Below, in pieces: positions 18,049 through 27,494 of a stretch of 64,000 bases of DNA. The stretch lies in NCBI RefSeq assembly GCF_900182595.1, contig NZ_FXTN01000008.1, forward strand, positions 266,716 through 330,715, given 5' to 3'. A program made the position numbers and the translations under genes. The DNA is from Pedobacter westerhofensis. GTDB taxonomy: Bacteria > Bacteroidota > Bacteroidia > Sphingobacteriales > Sphingobacteriaceae. A model generated the notes under the pieces. It worked only from the letters and a program-made list of their open reading frames with translations, was not told the DNA's origin and searched no databases. Numbering within the stretch: the first letter of the stretch is position 1; every line of letters begins with the position of its first letter.

Positions 18049-19896
18049 TTATTTTTTATCGTATTTCGTTTTCATTTCATCATAGTAGGCTTTCATCAGG
18101 AAAAAGGATTTCTTTTTGTTTCCCTTCTCGTCATAAAAACCTTTGCGGTTCCAGCCATCCTGGTACAGTGGGTTATTCCGCTTGGGCGATCTGAAATCAT
18201 TGAGCACCCAGGGCGAGATCCCCACAAACTTGGCGGGCATGCGTTTAATCATCGCGATCTGTTCCCTGTAATACCATTCCTGGTATTCTTCGCTAAATCG
18301 CGTAAGCGAATCCGCATGGAAACCACCTTTGGCATCTCCCCCGGTTTCACTGATAAACAGCGGTTTCTCATATGGGGTATCCCAGCTGGTGGTCCTGCAT
18401 TTATCGGGCAAGCCCCCGTACCAGCCAAGATATTCATTAAAGGCCACCAAATCAACAAATTCCCCAAGCGGATCATCAATTACGTTTTTATCATTCAATG
18501 CGCTGTAATTTACTTCCAGCGCAGCAGAAAGCATTCTTGTATTGTCCAGCTCACGGGCTTTGATCAGCAGGTTGTGCATAAAAGTAGTACGGGCAGGACT
18601 GACAGGTGTTTCATTGCCTACAGACCAGATAATGACGCTCGCCCGGTTATGGTCGCGCGTGATCATCTCTGTCAGCTGTCCTCTTGCTTTTTCGAGTACT
18701 TCGGCATTGCCGAAATCTATCGTCCAGTAAACCGGTATTTCAGACCAGACCAGTATGCCCAGTGAATCTGCCAGGCGGGTGATCTTTTCATCATGCGGAT
18801 AATGTGCCAGTCGCACCATGTTACAGCCCAGTTCGATACTCTGGTGTAAAAGCTGCGCTGCATCCTCTTCAGAATACGCACGGCGCATCTCCTGCGGGAT
18901 TTCTCCGTGCACGCTGATACCCCGCATAAATATGGGTTTACCATTCAGGAGCACCTGAGTTCCGTGTGCTTCAATTGTCCTGAAGCCAATACGATCGGTA
19001 GTCTGATCATGACGGGTGCGCAGGGTTACCTGGTATAACTTTGGATTATCGGGCGACCATAATTGTATTTTTGGCAGTTTAAAGCTCAGCGCCGTGATTT
19101 GTCCCGTTGCCTGTATTTCTTTTTTAAATTTCAGCGCCGGTATTTCGATAGTTACTGTTTCGCCCGCAGCAGGTGCCTGGTTGAGCTTTACCCAACCCTC
19201 CACTTCTTTCTCCGGTGCTTTTCCTGTAGTGTTTTTCTTTAGCTGCAGCACAAAATCCTGGATAAAAGTTGCAGGTACCGTAATCAGTTTCACGTCGCGG
19301 GTAATCCCCCCATAGTTCCACCAATCGGTATTGAGCGTAGGTACTTCATCCGCATGGCGCTTATTATCCACCTTTACCACCAGGAAATTATCTTTTTCTT
19401 TCAGAAGTTCCTGCGGTACTTCGAAATTGAAAGGTGTAAACCCACCTTTGTGCATCCCCAGTTTTTTCCCGTTCAGGTAAACATCGGCACGGTAGTTTAC
19501 TGCACCGAAGTAGAGGAAGTAACGCTGGCCAGCATTCCCTCTTTCTATATCAAAGGATTTTTTGTACCACACTGTTCCTTCATAATAAAGGAACTCAGGC
19601 TGCTGATGGTTCCAGTCGCCCGGCACCTCAAGGCTGTACTTATCAACATAGCCATGTTCTTTCTTTTCTGTTTTATTGGCCTGTACATCCGTATTCCAAT
19701 ACGCATCCTTATTCGTTTCCTTCAGCTCCTTATACCTGTAATCGTAGAAACCAGTTTCATAGGGGTCTACGATATACTGCCACTTCCCGTTCAGGCTCAG
19801 GGATTTTCTGCTGCCCGTATTACTGATTAAATTGTCCTGTGCAGATACCAGTGTGCTCAACAGGGAGATCAATGTCAGGATCAGAATTTTTTTCAT
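18049..19896 (-). CDS. GH2 glycosidase, predicted beta-glucuronidase
   Basis: The 615-residue protein has a signal peptide (KKILILTLISLLSTLVSAQ). The GH2 sugar-binding domain (VPGDWNHQ, GAVNYRADVYLNGKKLGMHKG), an immunoglobulin-like domain and the barrel follow. Acid/base Glu lies in WSVGNETP near residue 429 and the nucleophile in FISETGGDAKGG near 517. WNRKGFY at 582-588 supplies Asn583-x-Lys585, the NxK motif that binds the substrate carboxylate in beta-glucuronidases. It lies 7 bases after the GH88 gene and should work with it on glucuronate-containing oligosaccharides. Beta-galacturonidase is the alternative. Confidence 0.88.
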   Translation of the reverse strand: MKKILILTLISLLSTLVSAQDNLISNTGSRKSLSLNGKWQYIVDPYETGFYDYRYKELKETNKDAYWNTDVQANKTEKKEHGYVDKYSLEVPGDWNHQQPEFLYYEGTVWYKKSFDIERGNAGQRYFLYFGAVNYRADVYLNGKKLGMHKGGFTPFNFEVPQELLKEKDNFLVVKVDNKRHADEVPTLNTDWWNYGGITRDVKLITVPATFIQDFVLQLKKNTTGKAPEKEVEGWVKLNQAPAAGETVTIEIPALKFKKEIQATGQITALSFKLPKIQLWSPDNPKLYQVTLRTRHDQTTDRIGFRTIEAHGTQVLLNGKPIFMRGISVHGEIPQEMRRAYSEEDAAQLLHQSIELGCNMVRLAHYPHDEKITRLADSLGILVWSEIPVYWTIDFGNAEVLEKARGQLTEMITRDHNRASVIIWSVGNETPVSPARTTFMHNLLIKARELDNTRMLSAALEVNYSALNDKNVIDDPLGEFVDLVAFNEYLGWYGGLPDKCRTTSWDTPYEKPLFISETGGDAKGGFHADSLTRFSEEYQEWYYREQIAMIKRMPAKFVGISPWVLNDFRSPKRNNPLYQDGWNRKGFYDEKGNKKKSFFLMKAYYDEMKTKYDKK

Positions 19897-19903
19897 ATAA
19901 ATA

Positions 19904-21109
19904 TTATTTAAAGGAATTATAGCTTTTATATCTCTTCATTGCCTCCACGTAATAATAATCGGCATACGTCAGCGGCACATCAACTTCAGACTTTTGCGGC
20001 AGGTGCCCAACGCTGTGCTGCAGAAGGAAACCCGCATTTGTACCCGGCAGGGATTGGTAAGGTGCCCCGCAAAGGCTTTTCAGCATTTTTTCGGCAGTAG
20101 TAAAATACAGTTTTGCTTCTTTGGGCGCTGCATAATGCGAGAGCTCAAAAAGGGCAGATGACATCACTGCGCCGGCAGAAGCATCACGCAGGGCGTCAGG
20201 AATATCAGGCGCATTGAAATCCCAGTACGGGATTTTATCTTTTGGCATATTGGGATTACTGAGAATAAAGGCAGCGATATGGTTTGCCTGGTCCAGGTAT
20301 TTTTGATCATGCGTTTCACGGTACATCACCGTAAAACCATACAGTCCCCATGCTTGCCCGCGTGCCCAGGCAGATTCATCCGCAAAGCCCTGTGCTGTCT
20401 GTTTTTTCTGCACAGCGCCCGTTTCAGGATTGTAGTTGATCACATGCCAGGAACTGTAATCGGGTCTGAAGTGGTTTTTCATCGTGGTATTGGCATGCGT
20501 AACCGCGATTTTGTAAAAACTTGAATCGCCCGTCATCCGCGTTGCCCAGAACAGCAGTTCCAGGTTCATCATATTATCGATAATTACCAGGAAGTCCTGT
20601 GGTTTACCGTTCCAGGATTTGATACATCCTACCTTTGGATCAAAGCGTGTCGACAAAGATTTGGCACTTTTGAGCAGGATTTCCTTGTACTCTGGTTTCG
20701 GGTCCATCTTTAATGCAGTGCCGAAGCTGCAGTACATCATAAAGCCAAGGTCGTGCGTGCCGGTATTGTACTGCTCTTTTTCCAGAAGCCCAAGCATCCT
20801 TTTTGCTTCCCTGAGCAGTGCAGGGTCTTTTGTTTGCGCATAGAGTTCCAGCAGGGTTCCCGGATAAAAGCCACTGCACCACCAGCCGGAATCACTAGTG
20901 ACTAATTTATTGCTTTTCACATCAAACGTTTTAGGAAAGCGACCGGGCTCAAGGGATTTCATCATCAACTGATATTGTGCTGTTCCTTTGATGAAATTTG
21001 CATCAATCGTTTTTAACAACTGTGCATTCCTCTTCAAACTTTGTCCGCTCAGGGCAACGCTGAACAGCAACAGTGCGATCAGAGGGAGTAACTTAATTTT
21101 TAGCATCAT
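19904..21109 (-). CDS. GH88 unsaturated glucuronyl hydrolase
   Basis: The 401-residue protein starts with a signal peptide (KIKLLPLIALLLFSVALSGQ). The (alpha/alpha)6 barrel shows GTHDLGFMMYCSFG (Asp120) and VIIDNMMNLELL (Asp178), the two Asp residues used by GH88 enzymes to hydrate the 4,5 double bond. SAWARGQAWGLYGF is also typical. These enzymes remove 4,5-unsaturated uronic acids left by polysaccharide lyases. The start overlaps the end of the BNR gene by 17 bases (translational coupling), which argues that the upstream protein supplies its substrate. Confidence 0.9.
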   Translation of the reverse strand: MMLKIKLLPLIALLLFSVALSGQSLKRNAQLLKTIDANFIKGTAQYQLMMKSLEPGRFPKTFDVKSNKLVTSDSGWWCSGFYPGTLLELYAQTKDPALLREAKRMLGLLEKEQYNTGTHDLGFMMYCSFGTALKMDPKPEYKEILLKSAKSLSTRFDPKVGCIKSWNGKPQDFLVIIDNMMNLELLFWATRMTGDSSFYKIAVTHANTTMKNHFRPDYSSWHVINYNPETGAVQKKQTAQGFADESAWARGQAWGLYGFTVMYRETHDQKYLDQANHIAAFILSNPNMPKDKIPYWDFNAPDIPDALRDASAGAVMSSALFELSHYAAPKEAKLYFTTAEKMLKSLCGAPYQSLPGTNAGFLLQHSVGHLPQKSEVDVPLTYADYYYVEAMKRYKSYNSFK

Positions 21110-22430
21110 TTTTATATTTGGTTAAACGATATTCCAGCACTCTTACCGGGCTGGGGCCTACATTTGCTTTGCCTTCGGAATCTACCTGCAGCACCTTTTG
21201 GATATATAAGTTTAATATCCCATTATTTTTCCAGAGTTCAGTATCATAACTGGGCTCCCATGCACCCAGTGAAGTGCCGGTGAGGTCTTTGAGCTTCCAG
21301 TGACCCTGCAGGAGGTTGGTGCTGATCGCAACAGAGGCCTTGTCACCGCGTTCCCTGTCCCTGAAAATAAGTGCGGTTGCCTGCCTGTTCCCTTGTTTCC
21401 AGGCCAGGATCTGCGGGCGGCTGATGGGAATACTTTTGGTACCTGTACCACTGAGGCTGAACGCCGTTTTGCGGAAACCCAGGTTAACGGTTTTCCAACC
21501 TTCAGCGGTAGCTTTATAGATCACATGGTATTGCGGAACATCCTGCCCCGCTTCACGCCAGTAGGTAGCAATAAAAGGACGCCCTTCTTTATCTGCAAAC
21601 ATCGAGGTCTGGTTGATCAGCTCGCTTTGCTGAGGGATATGGCAGGCGTATTCGGCAGTGGCCAGTGTAATCGGCAGCCGGTATTTTTCACCATCAGATT
21701 TCTCCCAGGTTTTGCCGCCATCGGCAGATCGCGCGTAACACATGTCATGGTTGCTGGCTACATCAGGGCTTTCACGCCATACCCAACTCAGGTGGATGAC
21801 TCCCCTGGCATCTGTGGCCATTTGCCAGTAGGCATTTCTTTTTCCTTCGCCATCAATCAGCCCATCCTGTACCTGTATCCATCTACCGGTTTTCAGCTCA
21901 TAACGGTTAATCATCAGGTTGCCGTTGCCCGAAGAGCCATCCCGGTAAAGGAAAAGCAAGTCGCCGCCGGCAAGCGTGTAAAACTCCGGGTAGGTCACAT
22001 TATCTTCTTTCCTCCCGGTCATTGCCGTTTTTTCTCCGAGTTCAAGTGAGGCAGGAGCCAGGGATTTCACATAATTGAGGGCATTGCCATGGTGGTTCCA
22101 GGACAGATGAAGGTAGCCCGCACCATCAACAATAAGGCTGATGGACCGGTGCGCGTCTGTCGCATCTCCCTGGTATTGCGTTTTCCTGGTATCCCACACT
22201 GCTGAGCCTAGTTTTCTCTTTCCCAGTACCACGTTTTTTTCCTGGTCATAAAAAGCGATAAACTGGTACCCTTGCCAGCTGGCAATAGAATTTTTACGAA
22301 AGATCACTGCATTGACAGAGTTGCCGGCCCAGCCTTCAGCTACAGTAGAGATGGTTTGCGCATCAGCAATGCCTGTCCCGGAAACAAAGAGACAGCAAAT
22401 CACAACCAGTAGGGAGAAAAGCAGTTTCAT
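21093..22430 (-). CDS. Secreted BNR-repeat propeller protein, possible polysaccharide lyase
   Basis: About 445 residues from the ATG at 22430, which begins a clear signal peptide (KLLFSLLVVICCLFVSG); the frame also opens at 22463. It has Asp-box/BNR-type repeats (SADGGKTWEKSDG, DGAGYLHLSW, DARGVIHLSWVW, DKEGRPFIATYWRE) of a seven-bladed propeller. A pair of His residues spaced 20 apart (DAHRS and WNHHGN) recalls ulvan lyases of the BNR_4 type (PL24/PL25); rhamnose-glucuronate lyases (PL42/GH145) are an alternative. Coupling to GH88 supports a lyase making unsaturated uronates. No lyase activity is proven by the sequence. Confidence 0.75.
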   Translation of the reverse strand: MKLLFSLLVVICCLFVSGTGIADAQTISTVAEGWAGNSVNAVIFRKNSIASWQGYQFIAFYDQEKNVVLGKRKLGSAVWDTRKTQYQGDATDAHRSISLIVDGAGYLHLSWNHHGNALNYVKSLAPASLELGEKTAMTGRKEDNVTYPEFYTLAGGDLLFLYRDGSSGNGNLMINRYELKTGRWIQVQDGLIDGEGKRNAYWQMATDARGVIHLSWVWRESPDVASNHDMCYARSADGGKTWEKSDGEKYRLPITLATAEYACHIPQQSELINQTSMFADKEGRPFIATYWREAGQDVPQYHVIYKATAEGWKTVNLGFRKTAFSLSGTGTKSIPISRPQILAWKQGNRQATALIFRDRERGDKASVAISTNLLQGHWKLKDLTGTSLGAWEPSYDTELWKNNGILNLYIQKVLQVDSEGKANVGPSPVRVLEYRLTKYKNDAKN

Positions 22431-22668
22431 ACAAGGCAACTTAATTCTCTGCATATTAACCATTAAATTTTACTTCTCCATTCCCGCAGCGTATCGGTAT
22501 CGTTACAATTTTGAGGCTCTGCTCTCATTTTTAGCAACCCTCAGCCGGAAGCAGAAAATGATCACTAAGACGCTAATAAAATCCCCTCTTATGGGGGTAT
22601 GAGCAATTGAGATTAATACATAACATTGTTGTTTCTTTATGGGCAATTTCATAAAAACTACCACCAGT

Positions 22669-24414
22669 ATGAAAAAACTATATTTTGCGCTATCCCTCGC
22701 ACTTGCAGTAGCATTTATTACATCACAATCTTTCTATTATATTACCAAACCAGAACCGAAAATCAGCTATCAGCCTTTATATAGGGCTTTTCCTTCCGGG
22801 GCAGCAATGTGCAGCGCTCCGCTTTCCTCGCAAAAAGATCTTGCTGTTGATATTCCCGCGATGAAAGGCTGGGGCCACTTCAAATGGAAGATCTCCGGGG
22901 CATCAGACAGCGTACAATATTATTTTAACCAGGGGATCAGCTTTTATTATGCTTTTCACTCGATCGAGGCCATTGCTTCATTTACCAAAGCAACCCGCTT
23001 AGATCCTGAAAACGCAATGGCATGGTATGGGAAGGCACTGGCCATGGGGCCAACGATTAATTACAGCAATGGTTATGTACCCCCAACGGGCGCCTATGAG
23101 GCTGCGGTAAAGAGCAGCCAGCTTTCAGCAAACTGCAGCCCGCTGGAAAAAGAGCTGATCAAAGCAATACAGCACCGTTACAGTGCAGATACAACTGCTA
23201 ATGTTACAGCACTCCGTAAAGACTATGCCAGGGCAATGGAACAGGTATATCTGAATCATCAGAACAACGCTGATGCAATAACATTGTATGCTGATGCACT
23301 GCTATTGCTGCATCCATGGGATTTATATGACCACGATTCGCAGCCTAAAGAATGGACGCCAAAAATTAAATCGCTTCTGGAAAGCGCGATCAAACTATCG
23401 CCAAAACATCCCGGAGCCAATCACTACTATATTCATTCTGTGGAAGCATCGGCCCATCCTGAAGTTGCCGTTAAAAGCGCGCATTTGCTGGATACGCTGA
23501 TGCCCTCGGTTTCACACATTACCCATATGCCTTCGCACATTTATATTCGCACGGGCGACTATCAGCGGGGCATAACAGTTAACAACAGGGCAGTAGCAGG
23601 ATACAGCCAATATCTGAAGAGTTATGCCCCGGTAGTGAACGACGCAGGCTTATATGAATTGCATAATATTCATTTAAAAGGCAACTGTGCACAGATGGGG
23701 GGAAATTACAAAATTTCGCTTGAGTCGGCCTCTGCTATACAGAAACAGATCGTTGCCGGTGGTTACCTGGCCATTAAAGGTGGTTTTGGCAATTACATTC
23801 AATATGCATATTCAACACCGGTTTTGGCATATGTACGTTTTGGAAAATGGGATGAGATCTTAGCGCTGCCACAAACAGACAGCCTGGTATATGCCAGTGC
23901 TTTGGTTCATTTTGCCAGGGGAATGGCATATACGAACAAACATCAGCTCGCACAGGCCAGTAATGAACTAAAACTTTTAAGGGATAAGATGACAGATAAA
24001 TCCCTGAAAGAACCTATGGATAATTTCAGCAACGCCTTTGAGGCTTCAGAAGTTGCAGAACTGATTTTGTCCGGAACAATTGCCCAGGAAAAAAAGGATT
24101 TTAAAACGGCTGTTATCACCTTCCAAAAAGCAGTAATCGCTGAGGACCGCCTGATCTACAATGAGCCGCGCGACTGGCCATTGCCGGCCAGGCAATATCT
24201 TGGCGAAGCATTAAACAAAGCCGGAGAACAGAACAAAGCGGTTTCTGTATTTAACAAAGACCTTAGCATCAATCCCAACAATGGCTGGTCGCTCACAGGA
24301 CTGACAATCGCTTATCAGACCATGAGCAATGACCAGGCGCTGAACCAGGCTAGAATACGTTTAAAAAGCGCATGGAAACTTAAAGACACAGCTATTAACA
24401 CCCCGGTATTTTAA
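22669..24414 (+). CDS. TPR-repeat protein with N-terminal membrane anchor or signal
   Basis: About 581 residues from the ATG at 22669 (MKKLYFALSLALAVAFITSQ), chosen because a signal or anchor segment begins there; the frame opens at 22639. Helical tetratricopeptide repeats follow: YAFHSIEAIASFTKATRLDPENAMAWYGKAL near residues 95-125 and further units near 470-560 (FQKAVIAEDR, FNKDLSINPNN). HMPSHIYIRTGDY is conserved in related proteins. It is probably a periplasmic scaffold; no partner is apparent. The next gene starts 10 bases on. Confidence 0.8.
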   Translation: MKKLYFALSLALAVAFITSQSFYYITKPEPKISYQPLYRAFPSGAAMCSAPLSSQKDLAVDIPAMKGWGHFKWKISGASDSVQYYFNQGISFYYAFHSIEAIASFTKATRLDPENAMAWYGKALAMGPTINYSNGYVPPTGAYEAAVKSSQLSANCSPLEKELIKAIQHRYSADTTANVTALRKDYARAMEQVYLNHQNNADAITLYADALLLLHPWDLYDHDSQPKEWTPKIKSLLESAIKLSPKHPGANHYYIHSVEASAHPEVAVKSAHLLDTLMPSVSHITHMPSHIYIRTGDYQRGITVNNRAVAGYSQYLKSYAPVVNDAGLYELHNIHLKGNCAQMGGNYKISLESASAIQKQIVAGGYLAIKGGFGNYIQYAYSTPVLAYVRFGKWDEILALPQTDSLVYASALVHFARGMAYTNKHQLAQASNELKLLRDKMTDKSLKEPMDNFSNAFEASEVAELILSGTIAQEKKDFKTAVITFQKAVIAEDRLIYNEPRDWPLPARQYLGEALNKAGEQNKAVSVFNKDLSINPNNGWSLTGLTIAYQTMSNDQALNQARIRLKSAWKLKDTAINTPVF

Positions 24415-24423
24415 TCAGACATA

Positions 24424-24846
24424 ATGGAATATTCAAAAACTTACACAGTCAAAGAAGAACATATCGACGTTCAGGGAATCATGGATGGGTTATATTATCC
24501 ATTTTACATGGAATACTGCAGACACGATTTTATCAGGGAAGTCCTGGGTTTCGATTTTGAGGAACAGGCAAAGAATGGTGTATATATGGTATTGTCGCAA
24601 TATAAAATCAATTTCCTGAGATCCTTAAAAAAGGGGGACGAGTTTGCTGTCACCTGTGCGCTATTTACTGATAAGGACAACCTGCCCAGACTGCATTTTA
24701 AACAATCTATCCTGCTCAACGGGAAAATAATGACCAAAGCGATTTTTACCGGAACCTGTATCCCTGCATCCAGCGGGCGCCCATATTTACCGGCCAACCT
24801 GCTGGAAAAATTTGAAAATGCACCGCAGCTTGATGTAGAGGTATAA
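24424..24846 (+). CDS. Hotdog-fold acyl-CoA thioesterase (4HBT type)
   Basis: The 140-residue protein has the 4-hydroxybenzoyl-CoA thioesterase pattern: VKEEHIDVQGIMDGLYYPFYMEYCRHDF near residues 9-36 (the usual Asp of family members is in the HIDVQG/NHYxYxEYxR-like segment). A central beta strand follows (YKINFLRSLKKGDEFAV). It hydrolyses an acyl-CoA of unknown chain. It starts 10 bases after the TPR gene and is probably in its operon. An AT-rich 9-bp hairpin (24841-24862) overlaps its stop codon but lacks a T-run. Confidence 0.8.
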   Translation: MEYSKTYTVKEEHIDVQGIMDGLYYPFYMEYCRHDFIREVLGFDFEEQAKNGVYMVLSQYKINFLRSLKKGDEFAVTCALFTDKDNLPRLHFKQSILLNGKIMTKAIFTGTCIPASSGRPYLPANLLEKFENAPQLDVEV

Positions 24847-24899
24847 TTTATTGAAATTATACAAGATAACGTTCTGATTTAGCGTGATCAGGCTGGGGT

Positions 24900-25742
24900 T
24901 TATTTACTTTCGTTTTCAGCGAATACCCTCTGCTGTGCCAGCAGGAAGTTCTGAAGTTCTTCCAGCTTATCCGTATTGATGAGGTCAACGCCACAGGCCA
25001 GCAGCTCGGCCCAGACCAGTTCATTTTCGGGAGATCCCCATAACCGCACTTTTTTACCATACTGATGGGCGGCTGCAACATACGATGTGAGCCGCTCTTT
25101 TTCATGTTGCGGAAACTCACCTGTGCCCGCCCAGGTCAGGAGCCTTGAATACTTACAACTCGCGGTCTGATAGATCCCCTGCGATGCGATATCCTTATCT
25201 ACCATCATCAGGTCTTCGTCAATAAAAGCAAGACGGTAAGACTGTTCCTTGATGATGCCGTAAGGTTTATGTCCTGTGATCACTATAGTAACCTGACGGG
25301 GGACAAGCTTACCCTCTTCATAACTCGAGAGAATAGATTTGTATTTTTGCAGCAGCAGTTCAAGTTCTGCGTATGTTTTATTTGCATCCGACTTGATGTC
25401 GATCATTAAAGTAAGCGGGGCAAGAACTCCATGGATCTTTTTGTTAGTTCCCAACACACCTTCCATCAGCGGTTTCAGATATAATTCTTCCAGTGTTTTT
25501 TTTCTTTTCAACACCGGCAGCAGATGTGCTACGATCAACTGGCCTTTTCTCAGGTATACATCCGCTTCAATATTCACATAACCTTTGTCCAGCGCGTCAT
25601 ACAGCGGGCGCCTGTGCCAGTAATCATTATGTGCGAAACCATGAGCAAGCAAACTGCTTTGAGCCTCACAAGCATATCCGGTGAGGACCAGCAGGAAAAC
25701 ACTGAGCATTTTAAAGCAATAGGTGCGGATCACAGGGTGCAT
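24900..25742 (-). CDS. Secreted PI-PLC/GDPD-fold phosphodiesterase-like protein
   Basis: The 280-residue protein has a signal peptide (FKMLSVFLLVLTGYACEAQ). It has the barrel motif HGFAHNDYWHRRPLYDAL near residues 34-51 with the expected His-Asn, then VNIEADVYLRKGQLIVAH with the metal-type Glu/Asp. LMIDIKSDANKTY and AYWLWGSPENE-like strands follow. This is the glycerophosphodiester phosphodiesterase / PI-PLC superfamily fold. Substrate unknown. The gene stands alone between the thioesterase gene (convergent) and the SGNH hydrolase gene (divergent). Confidence 0.78.
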   Translation of the reverse strand: MHPVIRTYCFKMLSVFLLVLTGYACEAQSSLLAHGFAHNDYWHRRPLYDALDKGYVNIEADVYLRKGQLIVAHLLPVLKRKKTLEELYLKPLMEGVLGTNKKIHGVLAPLTLMIDIKSDANKTYAELELLLQKYKSILSSYEEGKLVPRQVTIVITGHKPYGIIKEQSYRLAFIDEDLMMVDKDIASQGIYQTASCKYSRLLTWAGTGEFPQHEKERLTSYVAAAHQYGKKVRLWGSPENELVWAELLACGVDLINTDKLEELQNFLLAQQRVFAENESK

Positions 25743-25903
25743 TGTGAGCTTAATTTATGTCCGCAAGTTAGCATTGCCATATTTACACAACATTAACAGG
25801 CCGTAAAGGAATAACAGGGAACTAAAGATTAATTAATGATTTATTGACCGTAAGCTAACCTGCCGGGAGAATAGGAATATAATTCTTATTACCTTTACTT
25901 TGA

Positions 25904-26497
25904 ATGTATTGGTACGAAGATGAAGTAAAGCGACTTGAAAAAGAGCGCTCAAAAAGAGGTTACGAACCTGAAATAATTTTTTACGGCAGCTCCACTATGC
26001 GTATGTGGGACAGTCTTCCGGTTGATTTCCCTAATATCAGGATTGCAAATCTTGGTTTTGGAGGTTCTACACTTGCTGCGTGTGTCTGGTTTTTTAGCAG
26101 GCTGATGGTTGATTATAAGCCAGAGGCCATATATTTATATGCCGGTGATAATGACCTGAGCGATGGCAGACATCCTGAGGAGCTATTGATCTTTTTTCAG
26201 CAGATGGCCGTACATGTGGCAAATCGTTTTGGTGATCTGCCCTGTTATTTTATTTCGCTGAAGCCAAGTCCCAGCCGCTGGCATATGGCAGAACAGTTTA
26301 GGTACGCTAATAACCTGATTGAAAGCGAAATCATTAAAACGAATAAGAACTGGACATTCATAGATGTGTTTAAAAAAATGCTGGATAAATCAGGACAGCC
26401 CATACCGGATCTTTATCTGGAGGACGGATTGCATCTGAGTGAAAAAGGATATGCATTGTGGAAGGAAATTGTTAATCCCTATTTAATTCCAGCGTAA
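25904..26497 (+). CDS. SGNH/GDSL-family hydrolase
   Basis: The 197-residue protein has the SGNH blocks: the nucleophile Ser in IIFYGSSTMRMW (block I), Gly in LGFGGSTLAA (II), Asn in LYAGDNDLSDGR (III) and the Asp-x-x-His pair in LEDGLHLSEKGYALW (V). It lacks a signal peptide and acts probably on an ester or acetyl group in the cytoplasm. It is followed 41 bases later by an alpha/beta-hydrolase gene in the same direction, so the two may be coexpressed. Confidence 0.9.
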   Translation: MYWYEDEVKRLEKERSKRGYEPEIIFYGSSTMRMWDSLPVDFPNIRIANLGFGGSTLAACVWFFSRLMVDYKPEAIYLYAGDNDLSDGRHPEELLIFFQQMAVHVANRFGDLPCYFISLKPSPSRWHMAEQFRYANNLIESEIIKTNKNWTFIDVFKKMLDKSGQPIPDLYLEDGLHLSEKGYALWKEIVNPYLIPA

Positions 26498-26538
26498 CAT
26501 GTAAAAGTGATATTTCCCCTTACTATAAAGTTTTCGAA

Positions 26539-27267
26539 ATGAACAGAGAATATCACAAGTGGTTTAGCCCTGCACTGCAGCGGGATATGGAGCTTTTAGT
26601 ATTCGGCCACAGCGGCCGGGCAGTTCTGTTTTTCCCTACGCGGACAGCGCGGTTCTTTGATTACGAAAACTGGGGTATTATCGCAGCAATGAGCCAGCAG
26701 ATTGACAGTGGCCAGGTACAGCTGTTTTGTGTGGACAGTATCGATGCCGAAAGCTTTTACAATGCGCATATACATCCGCACGACCGCATTTCAAGACATC
26801 TACAATATGAACAGTACCTGCTGAATGAAGTCATCCCTTTGATGCATCAAAAAAACGGTGGAGGCTATCTTGAAACTGCTGGCTGCAGCATGGGCGCATA
26901 TCATGCCATCAATCTGGCGCTGAAATACCCTGCACTTTTCAGGAAAGCGGTAGGCATCAGCGGACGGTATGACCTGACTGAAAATCCGGGTGATTTTAAA
27001 GATCTGATGGACGGCTTTCGGGATGAGTCGGTATATTTCAATATGCCTGTGCAGTATATCGCTAACCTCAATGAGGAGACATTACTGGCAGAGATCCGCA
27101 AAGTAGAGATCATTCTCGCCATCGGAGAAACTGATCCTTTTCTGTATAGTAATAAAGATCTTAGCCAGCTGTTCTGGAACAAGGAGATTCCAAACCAGCT
27201 GTACATCTGGAGCAGTAATGCGCACCGCCCCCACTATTGGAGAAGAATGGTGCCGATGTATATCTGA
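26539..27267 (+). CDS. Esterase-like alpha/beta hydrolase
   Basis: The 242-residue protein resembles the esterase D/antigen 85-like families. The nucleophile elbow is ETAGCSMGAYHAINLAL (Gly-x-Ser-x-Gly, Ser near 117), the acid is probably Asp in AIGETDPFLY and the His lies in WSSNAHRPHYW near the C-terminus. A short N-terminal segment (NREYHKWFSPALQRDMELLV) is typical of the family. No signal peptide. Substrate unknown. It follows the SGNH hydrolase. Confidence 0.85.
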   Translation: MNREYHKWFSPALQRDMELLVFGHSGRAVLFFPTRTARFFDYENWGIIAAMSQQIDSGQVQLFCVDSIDAESFYNAHIHPHDRISRHLQYEQYLLNEVIPLMHQKNGGGYLETAGCSMGAYHAINLALKYPALFRKAVGISGRYDLTENPGDFKDLMDGFRDESVYFNMPVQYIANLNEETLLAEIRKVEIILAIGETDPFLYSNKDLSQLFWNKEIPNQLYIWSSNAHRPHYWRRMVPMYI

Positions 27268-27494
27268 TGCGGCCTCCATAAGTAAGCTATGATGTTTTCA
27301 TTTGGCGCAGTTACTTTCTGATAAGGTTTTTTTAAAAACTGCCGTACCATATCATACTAGTCTTTACTACCAACACCATGGCCGCGGTTTAGAAACAAAA
27401 AACTTTGTCCGTTGGGCATGTAGTGGTTTATCCAGCAGCTTATCCGAATTGTTGCAGCAAAAAGTGATAATATTTCAGCTACTGCATGAACGCA

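Noticed and set aside
25895..25902. TTACTTTG before the SGNH hydrolase as a promoter
   Set aside because: It ends one base before the ATG, so transcription would start inside the gene; no alternative start is seen.
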